Of a stretch of DNA of 64,000 nucleotides, positions 53,490 to 61,418 are shown piece after piece (position 1 is the stretch's first letter; the number at the start of each line of letters is the position of its first letter). The position numbers and the translations under genes were made by a program. The stretch spans positions 35,301 to 99,300 of the forward strand of contig CACHSA010000004.1 of NCBI GenBank assembly GCA_902582405.1, given 5' to 3'. The DNA comes from an uncultured Bacteroidota bacterium. GTDB lineage: Bacteria > Bacteroidota > Bacteroidia > Flavobacteriales > Flavobacteriaceae. The notes beneath the pieces are model-generated. The model was not told where the DNA came from and did not search any database. It saw nothing but the letters and a program-made list of their open reading frames with translations.

Positions 53490-56294
53490 ATGCAAGAAAA
53501 GAAAAAAATATATTTTATCGATGCCTATGCGTTGATTTTTAGAGGATATTATGCTTTTATAAAGAACCCTATTGTAAACTCTAAAGGATTAAATACCTCT
53601 GCAATTTATGGTTTTATGAATTCTTTACTTGATTTAATTAAAAGGGAAAATCCAAAATATATTGGAGTTTGTTTTGATAAAGGTGGTTCAGCAAGCAGGT
53701 CGGAAATTTTCTCAGATTATAAAGCAAATCGCCTTGAAACTCCTGAAGCAATAACTTTAGGAATTCCATATATAAAGAAAATCCTAACTGCGATGGATAT
53801 TTCAACTATAGAAATAGAAGGATACGAGGCAGATGATATTATTGGAACTCTTGCTAAAAAAGCGGAAAAAGATAATTTTAATGTTTTCATGGTAACCCCA
53901 GATAAAGACTTCGCGCAATTAGTTTCAAAAAATATTTTTATTTACAAACCTGCACGCATGGGTAACGATGTTGAAATAATGGGTATAAAAGAAGTTAATG
54001 AAAAATTTGAAATTGAAAATCCAAAACAAGTAATAGACTATCTTGGTATGGTTGGTGACAGTGTGGATAATATTCCTGGTCTTCAAGGAGTAGGAGATAA
54101 AACAGCAAAAAAATTCATCAAAGAATTTGGAAGTATTGAAAACTTATTGGAGAACACCGACAAAATAAAAGGAAAACTCAGAGAAAAAATTGACGCCAAT
54201 AAAGATTTAGGACTGCTTTCAAAAAAACTTGCTAGGATTATTTTAGATGTTCCAGTAGATTTTGAAAAGACAAAATTTAAATTAGAAAATCCCAATTCTG
54301 ATAAGCTAAATAAAATCTTTGAAGAACTTGAATTTAAGAGAATTAAAGAAACTACTCAAAAATTATTTTTTGTTTCAAATAAAGATATAGTTGATTTAAA
54401 AGAAACTAAAAAAAATGAAACATTAGAAGGTTCACAAACAAATATGTTTGAAAACTTGAAGGAAGAAAAGAATGGTGAATTAAAAAATTTAGATACCATG
54501 AAACATTTTTATCAAACAATAAACTCAACTTTGGGGTTTGATTTGTTTTTGAGTAAATTATTAAAACAAAATATTGTATCGTTCGATACAGAAACTACTA
54601 GTTTAGATGCTCTAAAGGCTGATTTGGTTGGTATAGCTTTTTCATGGGAAAGAAGCACTGGATATTATTTACCATTCCCAGAAAATAAAAATCAAAGTCA
54701 AGCTCTCATTTTAAAACTTAAACCCTTTTTTGAAAGTGAAAAAATTAAAAAAATTGGTCACAATTTAAAATATGATATCAAAGTTTTGAGTAATTACTCA
54801 GTGTATGTTCGAGGCCCTCTTTATGATACGATGATAGCTCATTATTTGATAAACCCCGATGGACGACATAACTTAGATTTTTTAGCTGAAAAGTATTTAA
54901 ACTATAAATGTAAACCAATTTCTGACTTAATTGGTCCCAAAGGCAAGAACCAAAAAAACATGAGAGATGTTTTGATTGAAAATCAAAAAGAATATGCAGT
55001 TGAAGATGCAGATATTACATTACAACTAAAAAATTGTTTTGATCTGTTAAATAAAGATGTTCAAAATGAAAAACTTTTGAATGAGGTTGAGTTTCCATTA
55101 ATAAAGATTTTATCAAAAATGGAAACCGAAGGATTTAATTTAGATTCAAATTTTTTAGGACATATGGAATCCGATTTAAATAAGGAGATAAAGGAATTAG
55201 AAAAAATTATTTTTGAAAATGTTGGTGAATCTTTCAATCTATCTTCTCCAAAACAGTTGGGTGTAGTGTTGTTTGAGAAATTGAAATTAGTTGAAAAACC
55301 AAAAAAAACCAAAACAGGACAATATTCTACATCTGAAGAAGTACTCTCATTGCTTGCAAAAAAACATAAAATAATTGACGACATCTTAAATTGGAGATCT
55401 TTAAATAAATTACAAACCACTTACGTAAAAGCACTACCTGAAGAAATAAATACCAAAACAAAAAGAATTCATACTGTTTTTAACCAAGCCGTAGCCTCTA
55501 CAGGAAGATTAACCTCAAATAAGCCGAATCTACAAAATATCCCAATCAGGACTAAGAAAGGTCAGCTAATTAGAGAAGCATTTATTCCCAGAAATAAAAA
55601 TCATCTTATAATTTGTGCAGACTATTCTCAAATTGAACTAAGGATAATAGCGTCATTAAGCGGAGATTTAAATATGATTACAGCTTTCAATGAAGGCAAA
55701 GATATTCATCTATCAACAGCCTCAAAAGTTTATAATATAGCTGAGGACAAAGTTACTCGACAGCAAAGGTCAAATGCAAAAACTGTGAATTTTGGAATAA
55801 TTTATGGTGTATCTGCGTTTGGATTAAGTCAACAAACAGAGTTAAATAAAAACGAATCGAAAGAGATGATCGACACATATTATAAAAACTATCCAAAATT
55901 AAAAGAATACATGTCATCACAAATTCAATTTGCGAGAGAAAATGGTTATGTGTCAACACTACTTAAAAGAAGAAGGTATTTAAATGATATTAACTCTCTA
56001 AACGCTATTGTTAGGGGTGCTGCAGAAAGGACAGCTATAAATGCTCCCATTCAAGGATCGGCTGCAGATATAATCAAACTAGCAATGATTCAGATCGATA
56101 AAAAAATTTGTCAAGAAAAATTACAAAGCCGAATGATTCTTCAGGTACATGATGAACTTGTTTTCGATGTTCCAAAAGAAGAAAAAGAAGTGCTGTCTAA
56201 AATTATTAAAGAGGAAATGGAAAATGTTTTTGAACTTAAAGTTCCATTAGTTGTAGATTTAGGAGCAGGAAAAAACTGGCTTGAAGCTCACTGA
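53490..56294 (+). CDS. polA: DNA polymerase I
   Basis: The 934 residues hold three domains. The 5'-3' exonuclease (about 1-290) has EGYEADDIIGTLA and VGDSVDNIPGLQGVGDKTA. The 3'-5' exonuclease has intact catalytic residues (VSFDTETTSLD for Exo I; YAVEDADITLQL for Exo III). The family A polymerase has motif A DYSQIELRIIASLSGD, motif B RQQRSNAKTVNFGIIYG and motif C VHDELVFDV. Both exonucleases look functional, unlike in species that lost proofreading. It repairs DNA and removes RNA primers. It converges on tsf (2 bp). Confidence 0.98.
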   Translation: MQEKKKIYFIDAYALIFRGYYAFIKNPIVNSKGLNTSAIYGFMNSLLDLIKRENPKYIGVCFDKGGSASRSEIFSDYKANRLETPEAITLGIPYIKKILTAMDISTIEIEGYEADDIIGTLAKKAEKDNFNVFMVTPDKDFAQLVSKNIFIYKPARMGNDVEIMGIKEVNEKFEIENPKQVIDYLGMVGDSVDNIPGLQGVGDKTAKKFIKEFGSIENLLENTDKIKGKLREKIDANKDLGLLSKKLARIILDVPVDFEKTKFKLENPNSDKLNKIFEELEFKRIKETTQKLFFVSNKDIVDLKETKKNETLEGSQTNMFENLKEEKNGELKNLDTMKHFYQTINSTLGFDLFLSKLLKQNIVSFDTETTSLDALKADLVGIAFSWERSTGYYLPFPENKNQSQALILKLKPFFESEKIKKIGHNLKYDIKVLSNYSVYVRGPLYDTMIAHYLINPDGRHNLDFLAEKYLNYKCKPISDLIGPKGKNQKNMRDVLIENQKEYAVEDADITLQLKNCFDLLNKDVQNEKLLNEVEFPLIKILSKMETEGFNLDSNFLGHMESDLNKEIKELEKIIFENVGESFNLSSPKQLGVVLFEKLKLVEKPKKTKTGQYSTSEEVLSLLAKKHKIIDDILNWRSLNKLQTTYVKALPEEINTKTKRIHTVFNQAVASTGRLTSNKPNLQNIPIRTKKGQLIREAFIPRNKNHLIICADYSQIELRIIASLSGDLNMITAFNEGKDIHLSTASKVYNIAEDKVTRQQRSNAKTVNFGIIYGVSAFGLSQQTELNKNESKEMIDTYYKNYPKLKEYMSSQIQFARENGYVSTLLKRRRYLNDINSLNAIVRGAAERTAINAPIQGSAADIIKLAMIQIDKKICQEKLQSRMILQVHDELVFDVPKEEKEVLSKIIKEEMENVFELKVPLVVDLGAGKNWLEAH

Positions 56295-56296
56295 TT

Positions 56297-57118
56297 CTAA
56301 ACCAGAGAAACCCTAACAAATGACGTAATACTTAGATTATTGTCTTTAGACTTAACATAATCTTCAACTGAAACCTTAGTATCTTTAATAAATGACTGTT
56401 TTACAAGTGTATTGTCTTTGTAAAATCTGTTGAGTTTTCCAACTATAATGTTGTCGATAATATTTTCTGGTCTACCCTCTTTTTTCAGCTGTTCTTTTAT
56501 AATTTCAGTCTCTTTCTCAACTACACTGGGGTCAACTAAATTTTCATTCAAGGCTAAAGGATTCATAGCAGCTACTTGCATTGCAACATTTTTCGATACC
56601 TCTTCGGATGCTGGAGTTGAGTCAGAAAGTGCAACCATAGCTGCTATTTTACTTCCAGCATGTACATAACCTCCAATATATTTTCCCGTTAGCTTCTGGA
56701 AATTTCCGATTTCTATTTTTTCTCCAATTATACCAGTTTGCTCAATTAATTTATCTGAGATACTTAAATCACCAATATTCGAACCAAGAAGTTCATCTTT
56801 AGAATTAACATTTATGGCAATTTTCAGAACTTCATTTGCAAAATTTAAAAAATCTTCATTCTTAGCTACAAAGTCAGTTTCACAGTTTAAAGAGATTAAG
56901 ATCCCTTTCGACTTTACCTCATTTATACTCAATAAAACAACTCCTTCAGTAGAATCCCTTTCAGCTCTATTTGCAGCAACTTTTTGTCCTTTTTTTCTCA
57001 ATATTTCAACTGCCTTTTCGTGGTCTCCGTCTGCTTCTACTAGAGCCTTTTTACAATCCATCATACCCGCACCAGTGGATTTCCGTAAGTTATTTACCTC
57101 AGTTGCGGTAATTTTCAT
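56297..57118 (-). CDS. tsf: translation elongation factor Ts
   Basis: The 273-residue protein starts ITATEVNNLRKSTGAGMMDCKKALVEADGD, the EF-Ts N-terminal module, and contains the TDFVA motif (NCETDFVAKNEDF) that contacts EF-Tu. It restores EF-Tu-GTP by nucleotide exchange. It is the last gene of the rplM-rpsI-rpsB-tsf operon, 19 bp after rpsB, the standard order in bacteria. Confidence 0.98.
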   Translation of the reverse strand: MKITATEVNNLRKSTGAGMMDCKKALVEADGDHEKAVEILRKKGQKVAANRAERDSTEGVVLLSINEVKSKGILISLNCETDFVAKNEDFLNFANEVLKIAINVNSKDELLGSNIGDLSISDKLIEQTGIIGEKIEIGNFQKLTGKYIGGYVHAGSKIAAMVALSDSTPASEEVSKNVAMQVAAMNPLALNENLVDPSVVEKETEIIKEQLKKEGRPENIIDNIIVGKLNRFYKDNTLVKQSFIKDTKVSVEDYVKSKDNNLSITSFVRVSLV

Positions 57119-57137
57119 ATCGATTTAAATTGTTAAT

Positions 57138-57950
57138 TTATTTATTTTCTTTCTGCTGGCTATTTGATTCAACTGGCTTTTTTTCTAAATCTTTTTCTAT
57201 CCCAGTCTCTGGTTTTTCAACTATGTCCTTTGACTCAGAACTTGCGGCAGCACTTTTTTCCTCTTGTCTTAATTTAAGGCCCTCTTTAACAGCACCAACA
57301 ATCGTTGTCAATATCTTCTTAATAGCCTTTGATGCATCATCATTAGAGGGGATGGGATAGTCAATGTCACGTGGGTCAGAATTTGTATCTACCATTGCAA
57401 AAATAGGGATCTTTAATTTTTGAGACTCCTTAACAGCAATACTCTCTCTTTTAACATCTACAACAAATATAGCTCCTGGCAGCCTTGTCATGTCTGATAT
57501 TGATCCTAAGTTTTTCTCGAGTTTTGATCTGTTTCTGTCAACTTGAAGTCTTTCTTTTTTTGATAATGTTTCGAATGTTCCATCTTTTTTCATTCTATCT
57601 ATGGATGTCATTTTTTTGACAGCTTTTCTGATAGTAATAAAATTTGTCAACATTCCCCCTGGCCATCTCTCAGTTATATAAGGCATACTAATGTCTTTCA
57701 TTAACTCCGAAACAATGTCCTTGGCCTGTTTTTTAGTAGCTACAAAAAGGATTTTTCTTCCAGTAGATGCAATTTTTTTCAGTGCATCGCATGCCTCTTG
57801 TAATTTAGCAGAAGTTTTATAAAGGTTGATTATATGAATCCCGTTTTTCTCAGAATAAATGTAATTGGACATATTGGGATTCCATTTTCTGGTAAGATGT
57901 CCAAAGTGAACACCAGAATCTATAAGGTCTTTTATTTCAATTTTTTCCAT
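57138..57950 (-). CDS. rpsB: 30S ribosomal protein S2
   Basis: The 270 residues contain VHFGHLTRKWNPNM, the ITERWPGGMLTNF segment and FAMVDTNSDPRDIDYPIPSNDDA, all S2 landmarks. The last 45 residues are a low-complexity Lys/Glu/Ser extension (EEKSAAASSESK...), a feature often seen in Bacteroidota S2. S2 joins the 30S subunit late. In the operon it follows rpsI by 5 bp and precedes tsf. Confidence 0.98.
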   Translation of the reverse strand: MEKIEIKDLIDSGVHFGHLTRKWNPNMSNYIYSEKNGIHIINLYKTSAKLQEACDALKKIASTGRKILFVATKKQAKDIVSELMKDISMPYITERWPGGMLTNFITIRKAVKKMTSIDRMKKDGTFETLSKKERLQVDRNRSKLEKNLGSISDMTRLPGAIFVVDVKRESIAVKESQKLKIPIFAMVDTNSDPRDIDYPIPSNDDASKAIKKILTTIVGAVKEGLKLRQEEKSAAASSESKDIVEKPETGIEKDLEKKPVESNSQQKENK

Positions 57951-57955
57951 ATAAA

Positions 57956-58342
57956 TTAACGTTTCGAAAATTGGAATTTTTTTCTTGCTTTTTTACGACC
58001 GTATTTTTTGCGCTCAACACCTCTTGAGTCTCTACTTAGGAAACCTTCTGGTTTTAATATTTTTCTGTTTTCATCATTTAATATGCAAAGAGCTTTTGAT
58101 AGTGCTAGCCGAATTGCCTCAACTTGCCCATTTACTCCACCACCAACAACATTAACATCAATACTGTACTGATCTGTACAATCAGTTAGACTCAGTGGTT
58201 GCAAGATTTTAAATTGAGAAACTGCCGTAGGAAAATATTCTTTAAAGCTTTTGGAATTAATATTTATCTCAGATTTTCCTTTAGACAAAAATAGCCTAGC
58301 AACAGACTTTTTTCTTCTACCTACAGTATGAATTTTTTCCAT
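57956..58342 (-). CDS. rpsI: 30S ribosomal protein S9
   Basis: This 128-residue protein has HTVGRRKKSVARLFLSKG at the start, the GGGVNGQVEAIRLALSKAL core and the basic tail DSRGVERKKYGRKKARKKFQFSKR that reaches the P site tRNA. It lies 2 bp after rplM, the universal L13-S9 pair. Confidence 0.98.
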   Translation of the reverse strand: MEKIHTVGRRKKSVARLFLSKGKSEININSKSFKEYFPTAVSQFKILQPLSLTDCTDQYSIDVNVVGGGVNGQVEAIRLALSKALCILNDENRKILKPEGFLSRDSRGVERKKYGRKKARKKFQFSKR

Positions 58343-58344
58343 GA

Positions 58345-58794
58345 TTAAACGTTGATTTTAAATTCTACTGGATTTAAATTTTTGAAATTATGATCTTCCC
58401 CATTTACAACTCTAAGATTTCTAAAAATTGAAGAACCTAATTTATTTTTAGGGAGCATTCCTCTTACAGCTTTTTCTATTATAGTTGAAGGGTTTTTAGA
58501 AAAAATCTGTTCCGCTGTCAAAGATTTTTGTCCTCCTGGGTAGCCAGTATGTCTTAAATACACTTTCTGCTTCCACTTGTTTCCAGTAAGTTTGATTTTT
58601 TCTGCATTTTTTACAATAACATTGTCACCACAATCAACATGAGGAGTAAAGTATGGCTTATTTTTTCCCCTAATCAAAATAGCAACTTGTGTTGCAAGTC
58701 TTCCTAATGATACATTAGAGGCATCTACCAACAACCACTTTTTTTGTATGTTTTTTGGATTTACGGACTTTGTATACAAAATATTTTTTTTCAA
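58345..58794 (-). CDS. rplM: 50S ribosomal protein L13
   Basis: The 149 residues contain WLLVDASNVSLGRLATQVA, FTPHVDCGDNVIVKNAEKI and HTGYPGGQKSLT followed by AVRGMLPKNKLG, all typical of L13. It is an early-assembling 50S protein. As the first gene of the ribosomal operon it lies 27 bp from a clear -7 box; the predicted leader is about 20 nt. Confidence 0.98.
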   Translation of the reverse strand: MKKNILYTKSVNPKNIQKKWLLVDASNVSLGRLATQVAILIRGKNKPYFTPHVDCGDNVIVKNAEKIKLTGNKWKQKVYLRHTGYPGGQKSLTAEQIFSKNPSTIIEKAVRGMLPKNKLGSSIFRNLRVVNGEDHNFKNLNPVEFKINV

Positions 58795-58820
58795 AATAAA
58801 ATTTATTATATAAGTGCGTG

Positions 58821-58851
58821 CAAATGTAATACATTAATTTTTTATTCCCAA
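58821..58851 (-). promoter_or_regulatory. promoter of the rplM-rpsI-rpsB-tsf operon (TTG-N20-TACATTTG)
   Basis: On the minus strand TACATTTG occupies 58828-58821 and TTG lies at 58851-58849, with a 20-nt spacer identical to that of the suf promoter. Transcription should start near 58814, giving a leader of about 20 nt. Confidence 0.6.
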
Positions 58852-58870
58852 TTAGGGAAGAAAAATTAAT
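58833..58870. repeat. imperfect long inverted repeat between DUF3127 and rplM
   Basis: A 17-nt arm (58833-58849, ending ATTCCC) pairs with a 16-nt arm (58855-58870, starting GGGAAG) around the 5-nt loop AATTA, with one irregularity. It starts 9 bp after the DUF3127 stop codon and its loop covers part of the -33 TTG of rplM. It may end the DUF3127 transcript as a hairpin, although no T-run follows, or modulate rplM. Confidence 0.5.
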
Positions 58871-58878
58871 TTTGTAAT

Positions 58879-59253
58879 CTAAAAAGGCAAATCATCTTCT
58901 ACTTCGTTCTCCTCACCTGAATTCTCCTCGAATCCACCAGATTCATCTGGTGAAGGAATTACATCTTTTTCAACAGATTGATTATTTTCGATTCTCCAAC
59001 CATGTATTGAATTAAAGTACTTTATCTCCCCTTCAGGATTTTCCCACTCTCTACCTCTAAGATTGATACTGATTTTGACGTTATCACCAATCTTAAAAGA
59101 ATCCAATAATTCGCATCTGTCCTGAATGAATTCAATTAATAAATGCTGAGGATATTGTTCTTCAGTTATTACTACAAGTTCTCTTTTCCTAAAACCATTG
59201 TCGCCATATGTTTTTACGTCACCTAAAACTTTAATTTTTCCTTGTACTTCCAC
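58879..59253 (-). CDS. DUF3127 protein, predicted SSB-like OB fold with SSB-type acidic tip
   Basis: Starting at the GTG at 59253 gives 124 residues (MEVQGKIKVLGDVKTYG...), the usual DUF3127 start. A TTG 57 bases upstream lies before the -7 box TATTTTTG at 59276-59269, so it is rejected. Residues 1-90 look like one OB fold (IKVLGDVKTYGDNGFRKREL, VKISINLRGREW, KYFNSIHGWRIE). An acidic linker then ends in EDDLPF, the C-terminal tip typical of single-stranded DNA-binding proteins, which recruits repair and replication enzymes. A DNA-binding role is inferred. It is divergent from the histidine kinase. Confidence 0.85.
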   Translation of the reverse strand: MEVQGKIKVLGDVKTYGDNGFRKRELVVITEEQYPQHLLIEFIQDRCELLDSFKIGDNVKISINLRGREWENPEGEIKYFNSIHGWRIENNQSVEKDVIPSPDESGGFEENSGEENEVEDDLPF

Positions 59254-59268
59254 ATTATATATTTTGTT

Positions 59269-59276
59269 CAAAAATA
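59269..59276 (-). promoter_or_regulatory. -7 box TATTTTTG for the DUF3127 gene
   Basis: CAAAAATA on the plus strand gives TATTTTTG on the minus strand, 15 bp before the GTG at 59253. It supports that start over the TTG at 59310. No proper -33 TTG is visible. Confidence 0.4.
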
Positions 59277-59325
59277 AACATTCAAATCGAATTTCATAAA
59301 TTAGAAGCAAATAAGATAATTACCA

Positions 59326-60486
59326 TTGGGTTTAAATAAGCTAATTAAAAAATTAATTCTTTTAGGTTCATTTATCATTGTAATCTTTATCATTTGGAAT
59401 ACTTATGTTTTATTTCAATCAATGAAAAACGAGGAGAGAAAAAAAATGGAGCTTTGGGCTAGGGCGCAGAAAGAACTTGCTCAAAATCCCAACTTAGAAA
59501 AAGATTTTGGGATTTTAGCTTTCGAAGTAATTCAAAAAATAGGTTCAACACCTGTTATTCAAGTGGATAAAAAGGGGAAAATAATTGATTACAAGAATAT
59601 CGAATGGACCTCAGATCTTGACAAAGATTCAATAGTTTTATACTCTAAATTAGAAAAGTTTAAAAATGAAAATGAACCTATAAAAGTTATATTTAAGGAT
59701 ATCATTAATCAAACTTTGTATTATGGTGATCCCCCTCTTTTAAAAAAACTAAAAATATACCCCATAGCTCTACTACTTATTATTTTTATTTTTGCATTTC
59801 TTTTAATTTTTCTATTTCAAACAAATAAATATTCAGAACAGAACAAGCTTTGGGTTGGAATGGCAAAAGAAACCGCACATCAAATCAGTACACCATTGTC
59901 ATCATTAATGGGATGGATTGAAGTTTTAAAGGAAAACAAAATAAAAGAAAATTCTATCCTTGAAATTAAAAAGGATATAAATCGTCTTGAATTAATAGCA
60001 GAAAGATTTTCTAAAATAGGAGCATCGCCTAAGCTAGACGATGAAAATATAATTGATTTAATTAACAAGACACTTGAATATTTAAGAAAAAGATCTGGTG
60101 ATAAGGTCATATGGAAATGGAATCCTCCTCAAAAAACTATTAACATACCTATGAATTCTACACTTATTAGTTGGACAATAGAAAACATTGTGAAAAACGG
60201 GATTGACTCTATTAAAGGTGAGGGTGAAATAAAAATTGAATTAATTAACTTGAAAAATTTGATTAGGATATTAATTTCTGACAATGGAGTTGGAATAGCA
60301 GATAATGCAGTAAGTAAAATTTTTAACCCAGGGTATACAACTAAGAAGGGTGGTTGGGGTCTTGGATTATCATTGGTTGAACGAATAATAGTTAACTTTC
60401 ATAAAGGAAAAGTTGCAGTCAAAGAGACAAAAGTTGGGAAGGGTACAATTTTCGAAATTTCTCTCAACAAGAAATTGAATTCATAA
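59326..60486 (+). CDS. membrane sensor histidine kinase, TTG start
   Basis: The 386-residue protein has two membrane helices (about 9-30 and 146-164) flanking a periplasmic sensor of about 115 residues. The kinase core follows: H box with His185 (AKETAHQISTPLSSLMGWIE), N box ENIVKNGIDSIKGEG, G1 DNGVGI, and GYTTKKGGWGLGLSL. No HAMP domain or adjacent response regulator is seen, so it is an orphan. An in-frame stop lies four codons before the TTG at 59326 and the next Met is residue 33, so TTG must be used to keep helix 1. The 3' end overlaps the HIT gene by 23 bp. Confidence 0.93.
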   Translation: MGLNKLIKKLILLGSFIIVIFIIWNTYVLFQSMKNEERKKMELWARAQKELAQNPNLEKDFGILAFEVIQKIGSTPVIQVDKKGKIIDYKNIEWTSDLDKDSIVLYSKLEKFKNENEPIKVIFKDIINQTLYYGDPPLLKKLKIYPIALLLIIFIFAFLLIFLFQTNKYSEQNKLWVGMAKETAHQISTPLSSLMGWIEVLKENKIKENSILEIKKDINRLELIAERFSKIGASPKLDDENIIDLINKTLEYLRKRSGDKVIWKWNPPQKTINIPMNSTLISWTIENIVKNGIDSIKGEGEIKIELINLKNLIRILISDNGVGIADNAVSKIFNPGYTTKKGGWGLGLSLVERIIVNFHKGKVAVKETKVGKGTIFEISLNKKLNS

Positions 60487-60859
60487 TTTTTCTTGAAATT
60501 TTTTCCATTTCCTCATCAGAAAATGAAACTTTATAGTTAAAATTTACATCTTTCTCTGAATTAATAGGAATAAGGTGAATATGAGTATGATTTATCTCTA
60601 ATCCAACAACTGACATGGCAACTTTAGAACAACTAATTGCATTTTTAATTCCTAAAGCAACCATTCTAGCAAATTTCATTAAGTCTAAAAACTCAGTTTC
60701 AGACAAATCAAAAATATAATCATTTTCTTTTTTTGGAACGCATAACGTGTGTCCTTTTGTATTGGGATTTATGTCGAGAAAAGCAATATGTTTGGTGTCT
60801 TCACATACTTTAAAACAACCTATTTCCTTATTTATAATTTTTGAAAAAATGTTAGACAT
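60464..60859 (-). CDS. HIT-family nucleotide hydrolase/transferase
   Basis: This 131-residue protein carries the histidine triad HTHIHLIPI near residue 95, and the N-terminal FSKIINKEIGCFKVCED typical of the Hint/HinT branch. Such enzymes hydrolyse nucleoside phosphoramidates or AMP-linked compounds. It lies 2 bp after greA and is probably co-transcribed; this greA-HIT pair is common in Bacteroidota. It overlaps the histidine kinase gene by 23 bp, the largest convergent overlap in the window. Confidence 0.94.
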   Translation of the reverse strand: MSNIFSKIINKEIGCFKVCEDTKHIAFLDINPNTKGHTLCVPKKENDYIFDLSETEFLDLMKFARMVALGIKNAISCSKVAMSVVGLEINHTHIHLIPINSEKDVNFNYKVSFSDEEMEKISRKIMNSISC

Positions 60860-60861
60860 AG

Positions 60862-61335
60862 TTATCTAGTTATTTTTAGTATTTCTAATTCAATTTTTCC
60901 ACTTGGTACAGAAATAACTGCTTTATCTCCCTTTTTTTTACCTAATATACCTTTCCCTATTGGAGAATTAACAGAAATTCTTCCTTTAGCTAAATCAGCT
61001 TCACTTTCCGCAACTAAAGTGTAGGTCATAGTTAAATTATTCGATAAGTTTTTTACATCCACAGTTGATAAAACCAAAACTTTTGAATGATCAATATCAG
61101 ATTCATTAATAATTCTAGCATTGGATAATGTTTCCTCTAACTTAGATATTCTTAATTCTAAAAGGCCTTGGGCTTCCTTTGCGGCATCATATTCTGCATT
61201 TTCACTCAAATCCCCTTTGTCTCTTGCCTCAGCAATAGCTTGTGATGCTTTGGGTCTTTCAATATCTTTTAATTGATTCAGTTCTTCCCTAAGTTTTTTT
61301 AACCCTTCTTTTGTATAGTAAGATACTTTACTCAT
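60862..61335 (-). CDS. greA: transcription elongation factor GreA
   Basis: With the ATG at 61335 the protein has 157 residues (MSKVSYYTKEGLKKLREELNQLK...), the family length. An upstream in-frame start would extend through the promoter and hairpin and is rejected. The N-terminal coiled coil carries the acidic tip EARDKGDLSENAEYDAAKE, whose Asp and Glu promote transcript cleavage in backtracked RNA polymerase. The C-terminal FKBP-like domain (SPIGKGILGKKKGD) is intact. It is followed by the HIT gene. A hairpin with a U-tract lies in its short leader. Confidence 0.97.
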   Translation of the reverse strand: MSKVSYYTKEGLKKLREELNQLKDIERPKASQAIAEARDKGDLSENAEYDAAKEAQGLLELRISKLEETLSNARIINESDIDHSKVLVLSTVDVKNLSNNLTMTYTLVAESEADLAKGRISVNSPIGKGILGKKKGDKAVISVPSGKIELEILKITR

Positions 61336-61353
61336 GATTTGAACGTTAAGAAT

Positions 61354-61379
61354 AAAAAACCTTCCATTAATATGGAAGG
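61354..61379 (-). promoter_or_regulatory. terminator-like hairpin in the greA leader
   Basis: CCTTCCAT (61360-61367) and ATGGAAGG (61372-61379) form a perfect 8-bp stem with a 4-nt loop. On the minus strand it is followed by six T (61359-61354), as in an intrinsic terminator. It lies between the greA promoter and start codon, so it could act as an attenuator or RNA-stability element. The predicted transcript begins next to the first arm. Confidence 0.6.
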
Positions 61380-61386
61380 CCTTATA

Positions 61387-61418
61387 CAAATATATGAATT
61401 TGAGTTGTATAGATGCAA
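61387..61418 (-). promoter_or_regulatory. promoter of greA-HIT (TTG-N21-TATATTTG)
   Basis: On the minus strand TATATTTG occupies 61394-61387 and TTG 61418-61416, 21 nt apart. The box overlaps the start of the divergent lipoprotein gene at 61394. Transcription should start near 61380, right at the hairpin. Confidence 0.6.

Noticed and set aside
59254..59310. Longer DUF3127 start at TTG 59310
   Set aside because: It would place the start upstream of the -7 box and add a hydrophobic leader not expected for an OB-fold protein.
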